NCBI RefSeq assembly: GCF_000622005.1
Contig: NZ_JHWV01000019.1
Coordinates: 1 to 41,412, forward strand
Direction of reading: 5' to 3'
Length of the DNA: 41,412 bases
Source: Anaerovibrio sp. RM50
Lineage (GTDB): Bacteria; Bacillota; Negativicutes; Selenomonadales; Selenomonadaceae
Shown here: positions 26,548 through 34,920 of the stretch, in pieces
Numbering within the stretch: position 1 is the stretch's first letter
How the letters are laid out: each line of letters starts with the position of its first letter
Notes under the pieces: model-generated
What the model was told of the DNA's origin: nothing
Database searches by the model: none
What the model saw: only the letters and a program-made list of their open reading frames with translations
Translations under genes and position numbers: made by a program

Positions 26548-29500
26548 TCAAAACAGAGTCATCTGGTCACTTTCATCCATGCCATCCAGGCAGCCGTGCA
26601 AGCGCAGGGCTTCAATGCTTTTTTTATTAATACCGGTTCTTTTTTTAAGGTTTTCAATTGATAAAAAAGGTCCCTCTGCCCTTTTTTCTACAATGGCCCT
26701 GGCATCCACTGCCCCAAGCCCGTTTAGGGTTGTAAATGGCGGCAATACGGCATTTTCCTCCGTAACCATCTGAAAACGGGTTGCCCCGGATTTATACAAA
26801 TCCACCCTTTTGGTTTTAAAGCCCCGAAGGTACATTTCCCAGGCCAGCTGAAGCACAACATACAAGGCCTTATCAGCATCACTTGGTGATTTCATGGCCT
26901 CAATCTCCTCCATTTTCTTCTTCACGGCATCCTTCCCCCGGACAATAATATCCGAATCAAAGGCCGCTGCCCGAATGGAAAAATAGGCCGTATAATAAGC
27001 CAGGGGATAATGGACCTTGCAGAAGGCAATTCGATAGGCCATCATTACATAAGCCGTGGCATGGGCTCTCGGAAACAGATACTCTATCTTTTGACAGGAT
27101 TCAATATACCAGTCCGGGATACCGGCCTTTTTGAGTATTTCCACCACATCCTGGGTAATACCCTTGTTTTTGCGCACATTTTCCATGGTTTTGAAGGCCA
27201 ATAATGGGTCCACGCCCTTATGAATGAGATACACCATAATATCATCCCTTGCCGAAATGGCATTTTGCAGGGTACAGGTGCCAGCCCTGATAAGATCCTG
27301 GGCATTACCCGTCCATACATTGGTACCATGTGAAAAGCCGGAAATCCGCACCAGATCTGAAAAGCATTTCGGATGGGTATCATCAATCATCTGACGTGTA
27401 AAAGGAGTACGAAATTCCGGAATTCCAAATGTCCCGGAATTGGCTCCCAGCTCCTCCTCTGTTATTCCCAAAGCCTTTGTACTGCTAAACAGGCTAAGGG
27501 TAGCCGGATCATCAAAGGGAATGGTCTTTGGATCGAGGTGAGTCAGATCCTCCAGCATTTTTATCACCGTGGGATCATCGTGTCCCAGTATATCCAGCTT
27601 CACCAGCCGGCTGGATATGGAGTGATAATCAAAATGTGTTGTAATGATACTGCGTGTCTTGTCACCGGCAGGGTGTTGAAGGGGCGTAAAGAAATGAACA
27701 TCCATATCCCTTGGCACTACCATGATACCTGCAGGATGCTGGCCACTGGTTTGCTTAACACCAGTGCATGATGCTGCAATTTTCTTTATATATGCTTCAT
27801 GTTTGGTCTGTCCCTTATCCCGATAATAATTGCGCACAAAGGCGGGAGCTGTTTTTTCCGCAATAGTTCCAATGGAACCGGCCCTAAATACATTATCCTT
27901 GCCAAATAACTCCTCGGTATATCTGTGGGCTACTGGCTGATACTCCCCGGAGAAATTTAAATCAATATCAGGCACCTTGTCCCCGTCAAATCCCAGAAAT
28001 ACTGCAAAGGGAATTTCATGGCCATCCTTCACCATCTTGGTGCCGCAAACAGGGCAATTCTTATCAGGCAAATCATAGCCACAGCCATAAGAACCATCCG
28101 TAACAAACTCACTGTGCTTGCAGTGAGGGCAACGCCAATGGGGTGGCAAAGGATTTACCTCGGTAATATCTGTCATGGTGGCCACAAAGGATGAGCCTAC
28201 AGAGCCACGGGAACCCACCAGATAGCCATCCAGATTTGACTTGCGCACCAGCTTGTGGGCAATGAGATACAACACCGAAAACCCGTGGGCAATAATCGGC
28301 TTCAGCTCCTGGTCAATACGGTCCTGAACTATTTTCGGCAATACATCACCGTAAAGGCTTCTGGCCTTGTTGTATGTCATGGAGGTAATTTCCTCATCCG
28401 CCCCTGGAATCATTGGTGAATACAGCTCATCCGGAATAGGCTTAAATTTCTCGCACATTTCCACAATTTTCCTTGGATTGGTAACCACCGCCTCGTATGC
28501 GGCTTCTTCTCCCAGATACTGGAATTCTGCCAGCATTTCCTCAGTGTTTCTGAGATACAATGGAGGCTGCAGATCAGCATCCTCAAAGCCCTTGCCCGTC
28601 ATGACAATGGCACGATATATCTGATCCTCAGGATTGAGGAAATGAACATCGCAGGTGGCAACAAGGGGCTTGTTCAGCTTCTTGGCCAGCTCCGCAACCT
28701 TCATGTTGATCTTAATAAGGTCATTGTCGTTCCTTATATTTGGGAAATCATCACATCTTACAAGAAATTCGTTGTTGCCAATGGGCTGGATTTCAAGATA
28801 GTCATAGAAATCTGCTATTTTCAGCAATTCCTCATCCTTCTCTCCCGCCACAATGGCCCTGACAAGCTCCCCCGCTTCACAGGCAGAACCGATAATTAAT
28901 CCTTCCCGATATTCCTGAATCAGCTGCCGTGGCAGTCTTGGATTTTTATAGAAAAAACGCAGATGGGACATGGTTATCAGCTTATAAAGATTCCGGAGCC
29001 CATGGGGATTTTGGGCCAGCAAAATAATATGGTTGGCGCGATCCTGTCTGTAATCCTCATCCACCAGATAACCTTCCACACCATAGATAATCTTAATATC
29101 CAGTTTTTCCTTGCCCCAAACCGTCTCCATGGCTTCGGGAAAAGCCTGTACCACGCCATGATCTGTAATGGCTATGGCAGGCCACCCCCATTTTGCAGCT
29201 GTTTTTATTAAACTTTCGGCGGAAGCAACACCATCTCCGGCACTCATTTTAGTATGGCAATGAAGCTCCACACGCTTTTCTGTTGCCTTATCCTGGCGGG
29301 ATTCCAAATCCACCAATAATACGCTGTCAACAAAAAGAACATTGTCATTGTCAAACTTGTCATAGCGCATTCTGCCCCTTATTTTTACAGTACCGCCAGC
29401 CTCGGCGGCCTTTTTTAAGCGGTCCAAAACCTTGGTATAATCTTCTGGCTTTTTGAAAAAGCTTTTACATGTTATGCCATCGGTATCATCAACCACCGAT

Positions 29501-30366
29501 AAAAGAAGTATATTTGTATCCAGAAGCTGTTTCCCATCTACACTGACAATTACTCCCTGAACCACCACATCCTTCATTTCCCCTTCAAGCTGGGAAATAG
29601 GGGTAAGGCTGCCAATAATGGGCTCACCAAATACCAATGGGCTGTCATCCTTGCCAATCTGAATAGCACTCCGTTTTGGATGGAATTTTTTACTGCTGTA
29701 TTTCTTTTTGCCAACCGTATCAGAAGAAGCAACACCACCTGCTTTGGAGCCGCCCCCCCGGGCTGTTTTATGTACCGGGGCCTGGGCAGCCTCCAGTGCC
29801 TCCTTATATTCCTTGGTCTCATGGAGGGTCTCCTCCACGGATATATTTTCAATTTCCTCATAAATAGACTGACACTCTATGGAGATTGGATAGCCAATTA
29901 TCTTGATCCCGGCCTCGTAAAAGGCCAGTGCTACATTATTTTCCTCCAACAGGTACTTGCTGAAATCCCCATTTACCTGCAATATAATCCGGGAATCCTT
30001 GTAAATGCGGTTTGTTCCCAGCAGAATATGGTGTATGCTTTGGTTATTTCCCGCAACGTGATTTACCAGCTTTTCCCAATAGGGCTCCACCATTTCTTTC
30101 AATGAAATTACAGTCTGATAAATAATGACCTTTGCCAGGCTGTTCTTTTGGGCAACAAATTCTGTAATCCTCTTGATAATATTCTCCGGAAGCTCCCTTA
30201 CGGACCAAACCAATATTTCCCACATACTGCTATTAAGGGATATTTCAACATGGCGAATGAAGGTATCCTTTAAAAGCTTTTCTTCTTTTTTATTAAGTTC
30301 CATTCCCTTGGCCAAATCAGACAGCAGCCTGCTTTTTTGCGGAACAATATAATACTTGTCCTCCAT
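26548..30366 (-). CDS. polC: DNA polymerase III alpha subunit, PolC type, lacking the 3'-5' exonuclease domain
   Basis: C-family replicative-type DNA polymerase, 1272 residues against about 1437 in Bacillus. Order: N-terminal domain (1-195), Lys-rich linker, OB fold (about 265-352), PHP domain (HCHT 369-372, TDHG 401-404, CDVHF 572-576), polymerase with VGSRGSVGSS (717-726), four-Cys zinc site (746, 749, 771, 774 with Cys762 nearby), catalytic PDIDLNFSGEY (799-809) and LDILGHDDPT, then helix-hairpin-helix and tail. In Bacillus PolC a DnaQ-like exonuclease (FDVETTG) interrupts the PHP domain; here residues 430-447 run straight across that point (bases about 29030-29070) and no exonuclease motif occurs. 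The usual neighbours (proS, rimP, nusA) are absent. GGAGGCGG precedes the ATG. Promoter carries the island operator. May be an accessory paralogue or the cell's only PolC. Confidence 0.93.
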   Translation of the reverse strand: MEDKYYIVPQKSRLLSDLAKGMELNKKEEKLLKDTFIRHVEISLNSSMWEILVWSVRELPENIIKRITEFVAQKNSLAKVIIYQTVISLKEMVEPYWEKLVNHVAGNNQSIHHILLGTNRIYKDSRIILQVNGDFSKYLLEENNVALAFYEAGIKIIGYPISIECQSIYEEIENISVEETLHETKEYKEALEAAQAPVHKTARGGGSKAGGVASSDTVGKKKYSSKKFHPKRSAIQIGKDDSPLVFGEPIIGSLTPISQLEGEMKDVVVQGVIVSVDGKQLLDTNILLLSVVDDTDGITCKSFFKKPEDYTKVLDRLKKAAEAGGTVKIRGRMRYDKFDNDNVLFVDSVLLVDLESRQDKATEKRVELHCHTKMSAGDGVASAESLIKTAAKWGWPAIAITDHGVVQAFPEAMETVWGKEKLDIKIIYGVEGYLVDEDYRQDRANHIILLAQNPHGLRNLYKLITMSHLRFFYKNPRLPRQLIQEYREGLIIGSACEAGELVRAIVAGEKDEELLKIADFYDYLEIQPIGNNEFLVRCDDFPNIRNDNDLIKINMKVAELAKKLNKPLVATCDVHFLNPEDQIYRAIVMTGKGFEDADLQPPLYLRNTEEMLAEFQYLGEEAAYEAVVTNPRKIVEMCEKFKPIPDELYSPMIPGADEEITSMTYNKARSLYGDVLPKIVQDRIDQELKPIIAHGFSVLYLIAHKLVRKSNLDGYLVGSRGSVGSSFVATMTDITEVNPLPPHWRCPHCKHSEFVTDGSYGCGYDLPDKNCPVCGTKMVKDGHEIPFAVFLGFDGDKVPDIDLNFSGEYQPVAHRYTEELFGKDNVFRAGSIGTIAEKTAPAFVRNYYRDKGQTKHEAYIKKIAASCTGVKQTSGQHPAGIMVVPRDMDVHFFTPLQHPAGDKTRSIITTHFDYHSISSRLVKLDILGHDDPTVIKMLEDLTHLDPKTIPFDDPATLSLFSSTKALGITEEELGANSGTFGIPEFRTPFTRQMIDDTHPKCFSDLVRISGFSHGTNVWTGNAQDLIRAGTCTLQNAISARDDIMVYLIHKGVDPLLAFKTMENVRKNKGITQDVVEILKKAGIPDWYIESCQKIEYLFPRAHATAYVMMAYRIAFCKVHYPLAYYTAYFSIRAAAFDSDIIVRGKDAVKKKMEEIEAMKSPSDADKALYVVLQLAWEMYLRGFKTKRVDLYKSGATRFQMVTEENAVLPPFTTLNGLGAVDARAIVEKRAEGPFLSIENLKKRTGINKKSIEALRLHGCLDGMDESDQMTLF

Positions 30367-30409
30367 ATAACCGCCTCCAAAATCCCTTGATAATTTATTT
30401 GGTGGCTAT

Positions 30410-30443
30410 ATCTTAACAAAGTGAATGTACAAATAACTGCACA
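30410..30443 (-). promoter_or_regulatory. Island operator-promoter copy 2 (polC)
   Basis: On the minus strand TGTGCA-N6-TGTACA (30426-30443), T plus 9 bp, TAAGAT (30410-30415) with TG one base before it (extended -10). It abuts the T-tract of the preceding terminator. Confidence 0.7.
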
Positions 30444-30444
30444 T

Positions 30445-30474
30445 AAAAAAAAACGGACTGAACTGATCAGCCCG
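30445..30474 (-). terminator. Terminator of the tandem-paralogue unit
   Basis: Minus-strand stem CGGGCTGA / TCAGTCCG (8 bp, one wobble) with a 5-base loop, followed by T9. The T-run leads straight into the polC operator. Confidence 0.88.
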
Positions 30475-30487
30475 AATCCTTAAGATT

Positions 30488-30862
30488 TCATATCATTATC
30501 CAGCCCTTAACACGAGCATACCTCTCATCTTTAAAATAAAAGTAAGGTGTATCGTAATAAACTGCACTCAAAGCAGTTAAAGCTTTAAATATCACATAAT
30601 CCTCCGTTTCCTGTATTAAAACCAACGTCTTCACTTCCGGTGGCATAGGCATATACTCGTCACCATAAGGTCCTGGTGCATTATCACTGGATTCCTCTAT
30701 ATAAACTTTATCTTGCCCTAAATATTTTTTCTTATATTCTGGTTTTAATACACGTGGAATTATATCTGTCAACTGTATTGTTAATGGGGTAAATGTCACC
30801 GTAAACTCCTTGGTATGCTTATTAAGCAAATAAACTCTGAGGGCGCCTTCATATAAGCTCAT
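30488..30862 (-). CDS. Hypothetical protein, tandem paralogue B
   Basis: About 124 residues of no family I recognise. It is a paralogue of the preceding gene product: both start with a short basic or acidic lead then VYLLNKHTKEF / IYLLNKHTKEF, share a Pro-Gly-Pro-Tyr turn, an LVL..ETED.V.FKA stretch and a final KGWI. Predominantly beta-type pattern, no signal peptide or membrane helix. The ATG at 30862 overlaps the upstream stop (ATGA), with AAGGGTGG as ribosome site; a GTG four codons earlier is less likely. Confidence 0.7.
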   Translation of the reverse strand: MSLYEGALRVYLLNKHTKEFTVTFTPLTIQLTDIIPRVLKPEYKKKYLGQDKVYIEESSDNAPGPYGDEYMPMPPEVKTLVLIQETEDYVIFKALTALSAVYYDTPYFYFKDERYARVKGWIMI

Positions 30863-31233
30863 AATACTATCCACCCTTTCGCATGAGTATAAAACTCATC
30901 CTTATACCTAAAAAGCTGGTTAGGGTAGTGTGTTGCATCCCAATAATCTATTGCTTTAAAGACTACTATATCCTCTGTTTCAGAGAGTAAAACCAAAGTG
31001 TCTCTCTGCAAAGGAATTTGGTACATCTCATCAATATATGGTCCTGGGGGGTCTTCACAATCTGGTTCACGATAATACTGAGAACCATTTAAATATTGCT
31101 TAGTGTATTTTTCTGTCAAAAACCCTAGCTCCGGAAATGTAGTTTCCATATCTACTTCAGTGAATGTGGACCTAAACTCTTTTGTGTGCTTATTAAGCAG
31201 ATAAATTTTAAGTACGCCTTTTTTTCTTGACAT
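30859..31233 (-). CDS. Hypothetical protein, tandem paralogue A
   Basis: About 124 residues, first gene of a two-gene unit transcribed from an island operator-promoter. Start chosen at the ATG 31233, which follows AAGGAGGAG; the longer frame begins at a TTG lying inside that ribosome site. Shares KIYLLNKHTKEF, DPPGPYIDE, LVLLSETEDIVVFKAIDYW and HAKGWIVL with its neighbour. The family is unknown to me. Tandem small paralogues in defence-like islands are often immunity, sensor or adaptor proteins, but nothing here proves that. Confidence 0.7.
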   Translation of the reverse strand: MSRKKGVLKIYLLNKHTKEFRSTFTEVDMETTFPELGFLTEKYTKQYLNGSQYYREPDCEDPPGPYIDEMYQIPLQRDTLVLLSETEDIVVFKAIDYWDATHYPNQLFRYKDEFYTHAKGWIVL

Positions 31234-31277
31234 AATGAATCTCCTCCTTCGCAATCTCTAACTTTCTGGTTGCTTGA

Positions 31278-31311
31278 AGCATATCATAAATAAGGTGCAA
31301 ATTTTCGCACA
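31278..31311 (-). promoter_or_regulatory. Island operator-promoter copy 3 (tandem paralogues)
   Basis: Most divergent copy: TGTGCG-N6-TGCACC on the minus strand (31294-31311), T plus 9 bp, TATGCT (31278-31283) with TG one base before it. Same spacing as the others. Confidence 0.55.
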
Positions 31312-31312
31312 T

Positions 31313-31351
31313 TAAAACTCCCAGATGATTTTTTTATAATCACCTGGGAGT
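31313..31351 (-). terminator. Terminator of the glycosylase-nuclease unit
   Basis: Minus-strand stem ACTCCCAG / CTGGGAGT extended by TGAT/ATCA around an A-rich loop, then TTTTA running into the operator of the next unit. Resembles the terminator at 40615-40647. Confidence 0.8.
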
Positions 31352-31370
31352 TCTGGACATCAATCCTTAT

Positions 31371-32375
31371 TTACTTATTCTTTATTCCAAAAGAATGTTC
31401 AAATTTTACAGTTCCCGATTTCATTTCCTCCAAATCACTCTGTAATATCATATAGTGCAATTCGAGTTTATCACCTGTACCTGGAATTTCTATCTGTTCC
31501 CCGGCATAACTTGGCTCAGTATCCCCTTTAGGCATGGCTACGACACAATCTATTACATATTTTTCTTTAATCTGATTTTCCATACCCCAAATTTTCATCC
31601 AATCTTTTCCTGCATCTGAATGAATCAGCTCACTGATAAACACAGCATAGGAAATTGCCTGTTTCATGGCAGCATCAAAGGATTCCTTCTTTATATTTTC
31701 ATCCTTTACTTCTATGACTACAAGCCTACTTTTATTTCCAATTTTACGCCTACATAAAATATCAACCTCACCACCAGTTTTGGATTGTTCAACATCATCA
31801 TGTTTGGCAGCACTTGCTTTTAAAGCTGTCTTCATATGGATTCTGGTATTCTCAAATGATACTGGTTGGATTCCACATAATGTTTTATTAACAGAGGTTG
31901 TCTTCTCTAACTCTGAGAATAACGCACTCTCAACCATATGCTCTTCTTGTCTTGGTGCCCCCGTTGCATGATTTATATAATAATCACGAAACTTTTTAGC
32001 ATTAGGGCCTTTTGACCAGTCCTCATCTTTTATCGCACCTAAATCATAACCAAAATATATACTACTATTGTTCTTTTTCTCATCCACGGACAGCTTAGGA
32101 ATATTATCCTTTACTTTAATAGTTCCAACACTCTGACCTAAATATCTAAGATCAAATTTTAATTCTTTATCTTTTACCTTACCAATAGTCAAATATACAT
32201 ACAATGGTTTAATTTTATTAAATTGCCCCTTTGCCTCACTGAAAATGGCGCTATTAGCCACCATCTTCTTGGCATACTCTCCATATCGTTCAACCCATTC
32301 ATCTTTATTTGTCTCCAGCTCTTTTTGTACCTTATTTACCCAATCTTCATAATCTTTTCTTAATGCTTCGTCCAT
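31371..32375 (-). CDS. PD-(D/E)XK nuclease-like protein
   Basis: About 334 residues. A PD-(D/E)XK core is readable: helix Glu149 (EEHMVESALFSEL), Asp205 in GGEVDILCRR, Glu222-x-Lys224 in VVIEVKDEN, and a following helix KQAISYA with the Q-x3-Y of RecB/Cas4-type nucleases. The N-terminal 130 residues are unassigned. Likely a metal-dependent DNase. Start placed at the ATG 32375 with GAGGGAG upstream; a GTG overlapping the previous stop (32393) is possible. Second gene after the UDG-like gene, so glycosylase and nuclease are co-expressed. It ends at a strong terminator. Confidence 0.75.
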   Translation of the reverse strand: MDEALRKDYEDWVNKVQKELETNKDEWVERYGEYAKKMVANSAIFSEAKGQFNKIKPLYVYLTIGKVKDKELKFDLRYLGQSVGTIKVKDNIPKLSVDEKKNNSSIYFGYDLGAIKDEDWSKGPNAKKFRDYYINHATGAPRQEEHMVESALFSELEKTTSVNKTLCGIQPVSFENTRIHMKTALKASAAKHDDVEQSKTGGEVDILCRRKIGNKSRLVVIEVKDENIKKESFDAAMKQAISYAVFISELIHSDAGKDWMKIWGMENQIKEKYVIDCVVAMPKGDTEPSYAGEQIEIPGTGDKLELHYMILQSDLEEMKSGTVKFEHSFGIKNK

Positions 32376-32389
32376 AGTCCTTATCTCCC

Positions 32390-33181
32390 TCACTTATTGT
32401 TACGTTCAGCCAACCATTTCTGATGAATAGCATACCATTTTTGACTGCTTCTCCCCAATCTGGCAATTTGTCTTGGGTGAGCTAAAGGCAATACTTTAAT
32501 CATTTTTCCACCAATTTCAACATCAGTACACCTTCCATATCCAATATTTTTTTTGTAATCATCAAGCCTTTTATATGATTCTTTTTCAACTATATGTAAG
32601 TATTGTTGTATTGGCTTATCTCCAAGTAAAATCAGCAAATCTGCCTGAGATTCCAGTAACTCTTTGGTAATCTCCTCAACCCGTTCATTATCGCAAAACT
32701 TTTCTGTTTTGTTAGGTACGGTCACCTCATTCAAGCCTTCATTAGCGAGTTTTTTCAAAAACGGCTTATATTTTTTAGATATCGCAGATTGCTGACCACG
32801 GTTAAGCCTACTCTCCGGCAACAAATCGCACAGCCATGCGTCCTTTCTATCAAATCCCAACGGAGCCAATATTTTTTCATCCAATGCCTTGGCCGATGGA
32901 CCGTTTAAATCCTTATCTGGTAATTCGAGATGCCCCATTTCAGATGGCACACGGATTTTCTTAATTATTTCTTCCGCTTCCTTTTCATTACCATCCCAGA
33001 AAATTCTCGGCTCACTGGCCACAGCCAACGCCTTACATGCTATTTTACCATTCTTAGCAACCCATTTTGCATGGACTGCACTGGCATAAACGCCCAAAAC
33101 AAAAACTTTTTTAGGGGTCCGATCCTCCTGAACCACTGGATGCACATATTCACCAAAAGGAAATTGATACTCATTGGACAT
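32390..33181 (-). CDS. Uracil-DNA-glycosylase-superfamily-like protein
   Basis: 263 residues. The pattern suggests the UDG fold: VFVLGVYASAVHAKW (about 27-40) in place of the N-terminal active-site loop, AWLCDLLPESRLNRGQ, ADLLILLGDKP before a mid helix, and VLPLAHPRQIARLG near the C-terminus in place of the HPSP motif. The catalytic residues cannot be matched with confidence, so the base removed, if any, is unknown. ATG at 33181 follows GAGGAGG; a longer frame from 33214 lacks a site. It is the first gene of a two-gene unit with the PD-(D/E)XK nuclease. Confidence 0.6.
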   Translation of the reverse strand: MSNEYQFPFGEYVHPVVQEDRTPKKVFVLGVYASAVHAKWVAKNGKIACKALAVASEPRIFWDGNEKEAEEIIKKIRVPSEMGHLELPDKDLNGPSAKALDEKILAPLGFDRKDAWLCDLLPESRLNRGQQSAISKKYKPFLKKLANEGLNEVTVPNKTEKFCDNERVEEITKELLESQADLLILLGDKPIQQYLHIVEKESYKRLDDYKKNIGYGRCTDVEIGGKMIKVLPLAHPRQIARLGRSSQKWYAIHQKWLAERNNK

Positions 33182-33223
33182 AAATATTCCTCCTCGTTCT
33201 CTCGCGCTTTTCAATAAAAAAAT

Positions 33224-33249
33224 ATTATCGTTTGTATCATTCTACAAAC
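33224..33249 (-). promoter_or_regulatory. Promoter of the glycosylase-nuclease unit with its own dyad
   Basis: Minus strand GTTTGTA-N6-TACAAAC (33230-33249, perfect 7-bp arms) directly abutting a -10 GATAAT (33224-33229). Different half-site and spacing from the island operator, so a different regulator or a diverged site. Confidence 0.55.
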
Positions 33250-33269
33250 ATCTTAAAATTCCTTTACCT

Positions 33270-33398
33270 CTAAAACCATTCTCTTACCTCATCATCTGAG
33301 CAGATCAGGTATATCAACCAAAATGGGCATTGGGCCAATGATAAGAAAAAACATACTTTTAGGATTAGTGCCAATATAATTAATATCCATACAAGCAT
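33270..33398 (-). CDS. Small membrane protein of 42 residues
   Basis: A short frame with AAGGAGGAAATAGCA immediately before its ATG (33396-33398); the ribosome site overlaps the stop of the previous gene, 13 bases away. Residues 1-33 are almost wholly hydrophobic (starts MLVWILIILALILKV), followed by an acidic tail ending EVREWF. One or two membrane passes. As last gene of the VWA-MoxR unit it could be a membrane anchor or toxin-like peptide. Placement and ribosome site are the evidence; no family is recognised. Confidence 0.6.
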   Translation of the reverse strand: MLVWILIILALILKVCFFLSLAQCPFWLIYLICSDDEVREWF

Positions 33399-33411
33399 TG
33401 CTATTTCCTCC

Positions 33412-33993
33412 TTAAAGTGCCAGCATCATGGCAGCCTTTGATATAACCTTTTCCCACATGGGGTCATCCAACTTTAAAATATTTTGCCCCTTTAAAATCA
33501 TAAGCATGTTGTATTTTTTTGATATTGCCAGGGTAAATATTTCACCTGTTACCTTGACCCTGTAATATTCAATGGGATACCACTTTAGATCTTTTTTGGT
33601 TATCATTTCGTAAGGGTAGGTGCCATCCTCATTTTGGGTGGTCATCATCAACACGTGGGCCTTGGTTGATGTGTCCATGGGGTGGGAAATAAGAAATTCC
33701 CCCAGGGGCGAATAACGGGGAATTGCCCACTTGAGCCGCCCCCTTTTTATTGCAGGTACTGCTGAATTTTTTGATATTCCAAGATTAATAAAGGGGAGCT
33801 TCAGCTTTAAAATTTTCTTTGCGGCTGCCCGATAAAAATCTTCGTGCTCCTCAAGCATGGCCTCTGCTTCACTCCGGTCTTCCATGAACGCCGGAACTAT
33901 CACCCCTTTATATGATTCACTTCTTGACACATTTATATAATTTCTATACTTACAATAGGGCTTCAACTTACGCTCATCAGGCTCCAGCTCCAT
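33412..33993 (-). CDS. Hypothetical protein of the VWA-MoxR unit (193 aa)
   Basis: 193 residues, no family recognised. Charged and soluble, with no signal or membrane helix. A central PRYSPLGEFLISHPMDTSTKAHVLMMTTQNEDGTYPYEMITKKDLKWYPIEYYRVKVTGE region looks like a small alpha/beta domain. Starts inside the end of the preceding 288-residue gene (17-bp overlap) with AAAGGAGC before the ATG, so it is translated in step with it. Presumably an accessory or substrate subunit for the AAA+/VWA pair; that is inference from position only. Confidence 0.7.
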   Translation of the reverse strand: MELEPDERKLKPYCKYRNYINVSRSESYKGVIVPAFMEDRSEAEAMLEEHEDFYRAAAKKILKLKLPFINLGISKNSAVPAIKRGRLKWAIPRYSPLGEFLISHPMDTSTKAHVLMMTTQNEDGTYPYEMITKKDLKWYPIEYYRVKVTGEIFTLAISKKYNMLMILKGQNILKLDDPMWEKVISKAAMMLAL

Positions 33994-34843
33994 AATTATG
34001 CTCCTTTCTGTCTTTAATCAATGCTTCTGCCATTGTGATAAGGGAATATTTTTCAAACATGTTCTTTGTCAGTATTTTCCCGTTCAGCAGCACTATTTTT
34101 TCATTTAGAGAAGGTACATTAAATACCGTTGCTGTATCCCTGCCAAACCATATCTTCTTCATGGAAGCATTTTGCAGATACAGGTCCACATGGGAGGAAT
34201 TAAACAAATCTGAGGTTATTCTCGTTCTTCTGAATTCATCGCTGAATATCCCCAAAGCATCCTCACCATTTGCAGTCTTGATGAAATTGTTGAAATGATT
34301 TGTAATCCCCTTGCTGGGCCATATATTTTCAAAGGACGATGAAAATTTGCAGGCACTCTCCAGAATTTCCACGTCAGTATATTCATTTATGGGAAGTGAA
34401 AGGAAAACCGCCCTTTTTGTGGATTTTATTTTCATTTTCTCATCATCAGAAATGATTATTTCTTTAAAAACTTCCTTGTTTTTTGCCCTTGTCATAAGTG
34501 CAAAATTAAGCTTTTTAACCCGTGGAAAACCTTTATATTCCTCGTACCAGCTGTCCACCAGATGCCACCAGAAGGCATTTATTTCATCCAGATGCAGCTC
34601 CTTCCAGTCCCCTTCTGAAAGAATTTTATTTTTAAAGGGCTTGCAGGAAACTATCATTTTCACCGGGGAAGACTTTGTATATGTGAATTTCAGCCCAAGA
34701 TATTTAAAGTCCCTTGCCTCCGCCACACCGTGCTTTGATATAAAGCTGGAATTGGTCAGGGGATATATTTCCAATGGGTATTTATCCGTTGTAAATAATG
34801 CCTTAAATTCTTCCCTGGATAAGAAGCCTTTTACATATTCCAT
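33977..34843 (-). CDS. Hypothetical protein of the VWA-MoxR unit (288 aa)
   Basis: 288 residues, no family recognised. Lys-rich, soluble, mixed alpha/beta pattern, without signal peptide or transmembrane segment. GAGGTGATGAG precedes the ATG at 34843. It lies 77 bp after the MoxR-type ATPase gene and overlaps the next gene by 17 bp. In MoxR-VWA modules a third, variable protein is common and often acts as adaptor or effector, which is one reading of this gene. Confidence 0.7.
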   Translation of the reverse strand: MEYVKGFLSREEFKALFTTDKYPLEIYPLTNSSFISKHGVAEARDFKYLGLKFTYTKSSPVKMIVSCKPFKNKILSEGDWKELHLDEINAFWWHLVDSWYEEYKGFPRVKKLNFALMTRAKNKEVFKEIIISDDEKMKIKSTKRAVFLSLPINEYTDVEILESACKFSSSFENIWPSKGITNHFNNFIKTANGEDALGIFSDEFRRTRITSDLFNSSHVDLYLQNASMKKIWFGRDTATVFNVPSLNEKIVLLNGKILTKNMFEKYSLITMAEALIKDRKEHNYGAGA

Positions 34844-34920
34844 TTCTCATCACCTCAATTTTTACCGTCCTCTAACACTTCATTTTTTTAGCAAGCATTG
34901 TTCCTTATGCCAAAACCGTA

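Noticed and set aside
29028-29070. Loss of the PolC exonuclease as a frameshift or sequencing artefact
   Set aside because: The frame is continuous, PHP sequence is conserved on both sides and no exonuclease motif appears in other frames nearby. An exact in-frame assembly deletion is possible but unlikely.
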